Positions 3,462-5,303 of a stretch of 5,303 nucleotides of DNA are shown one piece after another. The stretch is taken from contig JACQEV010000334.1 of NCBI GenBank assembly GCA_016200385.1, forward strand, positions 1-5,303, read 5' to 3'. Source of the DNA: Candidatus Methylomirabilota bacterium. GTDB lineage: Bacteria; Methylomirabilota; Methylomirabilia; Methylomirabilales; Methylomirabilaceae. Under the pieces are notes generated by a model. It saw only the letters and a list, made by a program, of their open reading frames with translations, was not told where the DNA came from and ran no database searches. The first letter of the stretch is position 1. Each line of letters starts with the position of its first letter. The position numbers were made by a program, and so were the translations under genes.

Positions 3462-5303
3462 GGTACTCCAAGATCAGCGCTTTCAATCGGGCGTAGTCGT
3501 AGCCAAAAAACCACAGCACCGACTCCGCAGCCTTCAGCAACAGCTCGGTGTACTTCTCGACATCGTAGCCGAGGCTGCCGTCGTAGAGGGCGTAGGCTTT
3601 CGCCTTCGAGACCTTGTCGTTGGCCCTGGAGTCCACGATCACAAGCTGGATCTCCTCGCCGGGAGAGAGACGAACGCCGCTGCTGGCGAGATCCTTTGCA
3701 GCTTCCGAGAGGACCGTGTCGGTCTTGTACTGCCCTGGCTCTTGAGACAGTTGCCTGGTGATGGCAAGCTCCGCAAGCGGCACGCTGCTGCTCCGAAGTG
3801 CATCGACCTTTGCTCTCAGCGCATCCAGCAGTTCAGGGACACGCGCCCTGCACTCTTCATAGGTCCCTGCCGTCGAGAGCGTCGTAAGCATCGCTCGTTG
3901 CGCGCTCCTCACAAACCCCGGCGTGTCCGAACGCCTGACCTCCAGGCCCCGGACCTTGATCGTGCCGTTCAGGAAGCGGCCGAAATAGCGGTTCGGGACC
4001 GGCGCCTTCGGGGAGACCTTCGACGGCAGGAACGCGATCCAATTGTACATCCCTTCCACGAGAATGGAAAGCCCGGTTTGCCGCGAGATGTCGGCCGCAA
4101 GCCGCTCGTAGTCCTGTAGCGTCGCGCCCGGCTTCTGCAGCCACATCGAATCGACGATCGCGTGAATGAGCGAGTACCCTCCTGCCTCCGCAATCTCCTT
4201 GGCGACCAGCAGCTTCTCGCGCGCATAGGCGGTGACCGCCTCGTGCCCTTCAAGCCGCCCGAAGCGCGCGTTCCGGTACCCCTGGTAGCCGAATGCAACA
4301 AGACCAAGCCATTTGAGCGCGGACTGTCGCTTGTCGTACAGCTCGCGCTGCTCCGCCGTGACGGCCTGCTTCATCAGCGTCTTGTAGATGCTCCGCCGCT
4401 GCAGCACCGGCTCGAGCGTCCGGGCCACCAGCCCCCGTCGCTTCGTGCAGATGTTGTGGCCGATCTCCGGCACCCTGTTCTCGGGACAGCAGGCGCACCG
4501 CATGGTCTCCTGCGAGATATTGTACTTCGCCATGATGCTGGGAAACATCGCGCTGAAATCCAGCTCGCAGACCTGCTCGTACAACCCGATGCGCGGCTGG
4601 AAGACCAGGCCGCCCTTGTCGATCAGCAGCATCTCGGTCCCGGTCTTGAAGTCTTCCGGCAACCGCTTGCGCCATGGGATCAGGTAGCCGTCGCTCCAGG
4701 CAAGGTCGAGCTGCATCGAGGAGACGCCCGTGCCGGGCGAGGTGCGCGCGCAGCGCTGCACCGGCAGCTTCGTCACCCGTGCGAGCTCGATCAGGCCATC
4801 CAGGCCCGTCTCCTCGACGGTGAACGAGTTCGCGACATCTAGGTGCCAGCGGCCGTGCAGGATCTGGGCGCCCGCCCGATAGACGATCTTGCCGTAGGTG
4901 AAGAAGCTCCTGGCCTTCCGGCTTTTGATCCCCGCCCCCTCGTCCCGGTTGAGGGCAAGCGCGATCCCGTGGACGTCCGCCAGCCGCCGCAGCCTGGGAA
5001 TGATGTACGAATCGCCGTACCGCGAGACGATGACATCGGGGTCTTCAGTCATCAGCAGGGCGTTCAGGCCCTTCAGCAGCTCCTCCCCCTCCTCCTCAAA
5101 CACGAACTCGCGCTCATCGACGGTGGCAATCAGCTTCGTGGTCCTGCCGTGGTTCGGATTGGCATCCTGCTCCATCCGCAGTTGCAGGAAGCTGAGCGGC
5201 GGAACGAGGTAGTGGATCTCCCACGGATCATCAAGGAGCTGGATCCCGGTCAGCCGCATCGCCTCATCGTAGGTCAGCTCGCACTGGGCCAGGGGGAACA
5301 ACC
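3316..5303 (-). CDS. Family B DNA polymerase, bacterial non-Pol II type (5' end outside the window)
   Basis: The frame is open to the right edge; the first visible ATG-like codon is a TTG that is probably internal, so the N-terminus is missing. Numbering below counts that TTG (5301) as residue 1 of 661. An exonuclease-like region (about 60-215) includes PDVIVSRYGDSYIIPRL (88-104), resembling a diverged Exo II motif around Asp97. The palm and fingers follow: motif A ELDFSAMFPSI (246-256, metal-binding Asp248), a Cys cluster (269, 271, 272, 285), motif B KWLGLVAFGYQGY (330-342) and motif C HAIVDSM (380-386) with Asp384. NRYFGRF and KVRGLEVRRSDTPGF (437-463) match the post-motif C Lys/Tyr region, and the thumb follows to about 613. 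Both metal-binding aspartates remain, so activity is plausible, but motif C lacks the first Asp of DTD and motif B lacks the usual Asn-Ser. Residues 614-661 are encoded by an inserted repeat. Role (repair, translesion synthesis or an accessory element) is unknown. Confidence 0.9.
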   Translation of the reverse strand, partial: LFPLAQCELTYDEAMRLTGIQLLDDPWEIHYLVPPLSFLQLRMEQDANPNHGRTTKLIATVDEREFVFEEEGEELLKGLNALLMTEDPDVIVSRYGDSYIIPRLRRLADVHGIALALNRDEGAGIKSRKARSFFTYGKIVYRAGAQILHGRWHLDVANSFTVEETGLDGLIELARVTKLPVQRCARTSPGTGVSSMQLDLAWSDGYLIPWRKRLPEDFKTGTEMLLIDKGGLVFQPRIGLYEQVCELDFSAMFPSIMAKYNISQETMRCACCPENRVPEIGHNICTKRRGLVARTLEPVLQRRSIYKTLMKQAVTAEQRELYDKRQSALKWLGLVAFGYQGYRNARFGRLEGHEAVTAYAREKLLVAKEIAEAGGYSLIHAIVDSMWLQKPGATLQDYERLAADISRQTGLSILVEGMYNWIAFLPSKVSPKAPVPNRYFGRFLNGTIKVRGLEVRRSDTPGFVRSAQRAMLTTLSTAGTYEECRARVPELLDALRAKVDALRSSSVPLAELAITRQLSQEPGQYKTDTVLSEAAKDLASSGVRLSPGEEIQLVIVDSRANDKVSKAKAYALYDGSLGYDVEKYTELLLKAAESVLWFFGYDYARLKALILEYPSLREAKRRTAGVSKGLPCPRKGAASSAPTNPPSEFRRDCQAPVGRSQ
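3374..3412 (-). repeat. GC-rich palindromic repeat module, copy 2 (nested)
   Basis: This 39-bp module is the inverted copy of 2356-2393, with 35 shared positions. It is nested inside the 148-bp element and is translated in the polymerase tail as part of GLPCPRKGAASSAPT. The two copies face each other across 980 bp containing the whole DUF4412-like gene. Confidence 0.8.

Noticed and set aside
3310..3465. Target-site duplication around the 148-bp element
   Set aside because: The flanking bases (ATAT on the left, GGTA on the right) do not form a convincing direct repeat.
4162..4842. 226-codon plus-strand open frame
   Set aside because: It is antisense to the polymerase palm region with motifs A, B and C, and its His/Leu/Arg-rich product shows no domain.
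5299..5301. TTG at the right edge as the true polymerase start
   Set aside because: The frame stays open to the edge, there is no room to see a ribosome site, and family B enzymes need more N-terminal sequence, so this is most likely an internal Leu codon.

Overview
The window looks like chromosomal DNA of a GC-rich, Gram-negative-type bacterium. The signs are Sec-type and lipoprotein signal peptides, strong Shine-Dalgarno sites, canonical sigma-70-type promoters, and dispersed palindromic repeats built on a CGTCATTGCGAG end motif. That repeat style, together with a family B DNA polymerase of the non-Pol II bacterial type, suggests a lineage such as NC10/Methylomirabilota, Nitrospirota or a deltaproteobacterial relative. 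This placement is an inference of low to moderate confidence.

Layout. Positions 1-175 (minus) hold the N-terminus of a lipoprotein that runs off the left edge. Positions 176-559 have no gene; they carry hairpin-rich repeat DNA, including one degenerate element of the CGTCATTGCGAG family. Positions 560-636 (minus) are a complete CAT-anticodon tRNA with an encoded CCA. Positions 637-948 form a divergent control region. One sigma-70-type promoter points left towards the tRNA and is followed almost at once by a hairpin with a T-run. A second, near-consensus promoter points right and drives a small ABM-like dimeric alpha/beta-barrel protein (949-1266, plus). A 129-bp convergent gap (C-rich tract plus hairpin) then separates this gene from a leftward cluster.

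The leftward cluster, in transcription order, is a family B DNA polymerase (5303-3316, 5' end outside the window), a secreted DUF4412-like protein (3273-2422) and a DUF72/YecE-family protein (2343-1396). Gaps are 42 and 78 bp and no convincing internal promoter is visible, so co-transcription is possible. The three products share no obvious pathway.

The most interesting feature is at the polymerase 3' end. A 148-bp element with perfect 12-bp inverted termini (3314-3461) lies across the end of the frame and supplies the last 48 codons and the stop codon. A 38-39-bp GC-rich module nested inside this element recurs in opposite orientation at 2356-2393, so the pair brackets the DUF4412-like gene. 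I see no CRISPR array, no transposase and no clear defence or mobile system. The window is largely ordinary chromosome; the repeat-derived protein tail, the unusual polymerase motifs and the short promoter-terminator unit next to the tRNA deserve a second look.
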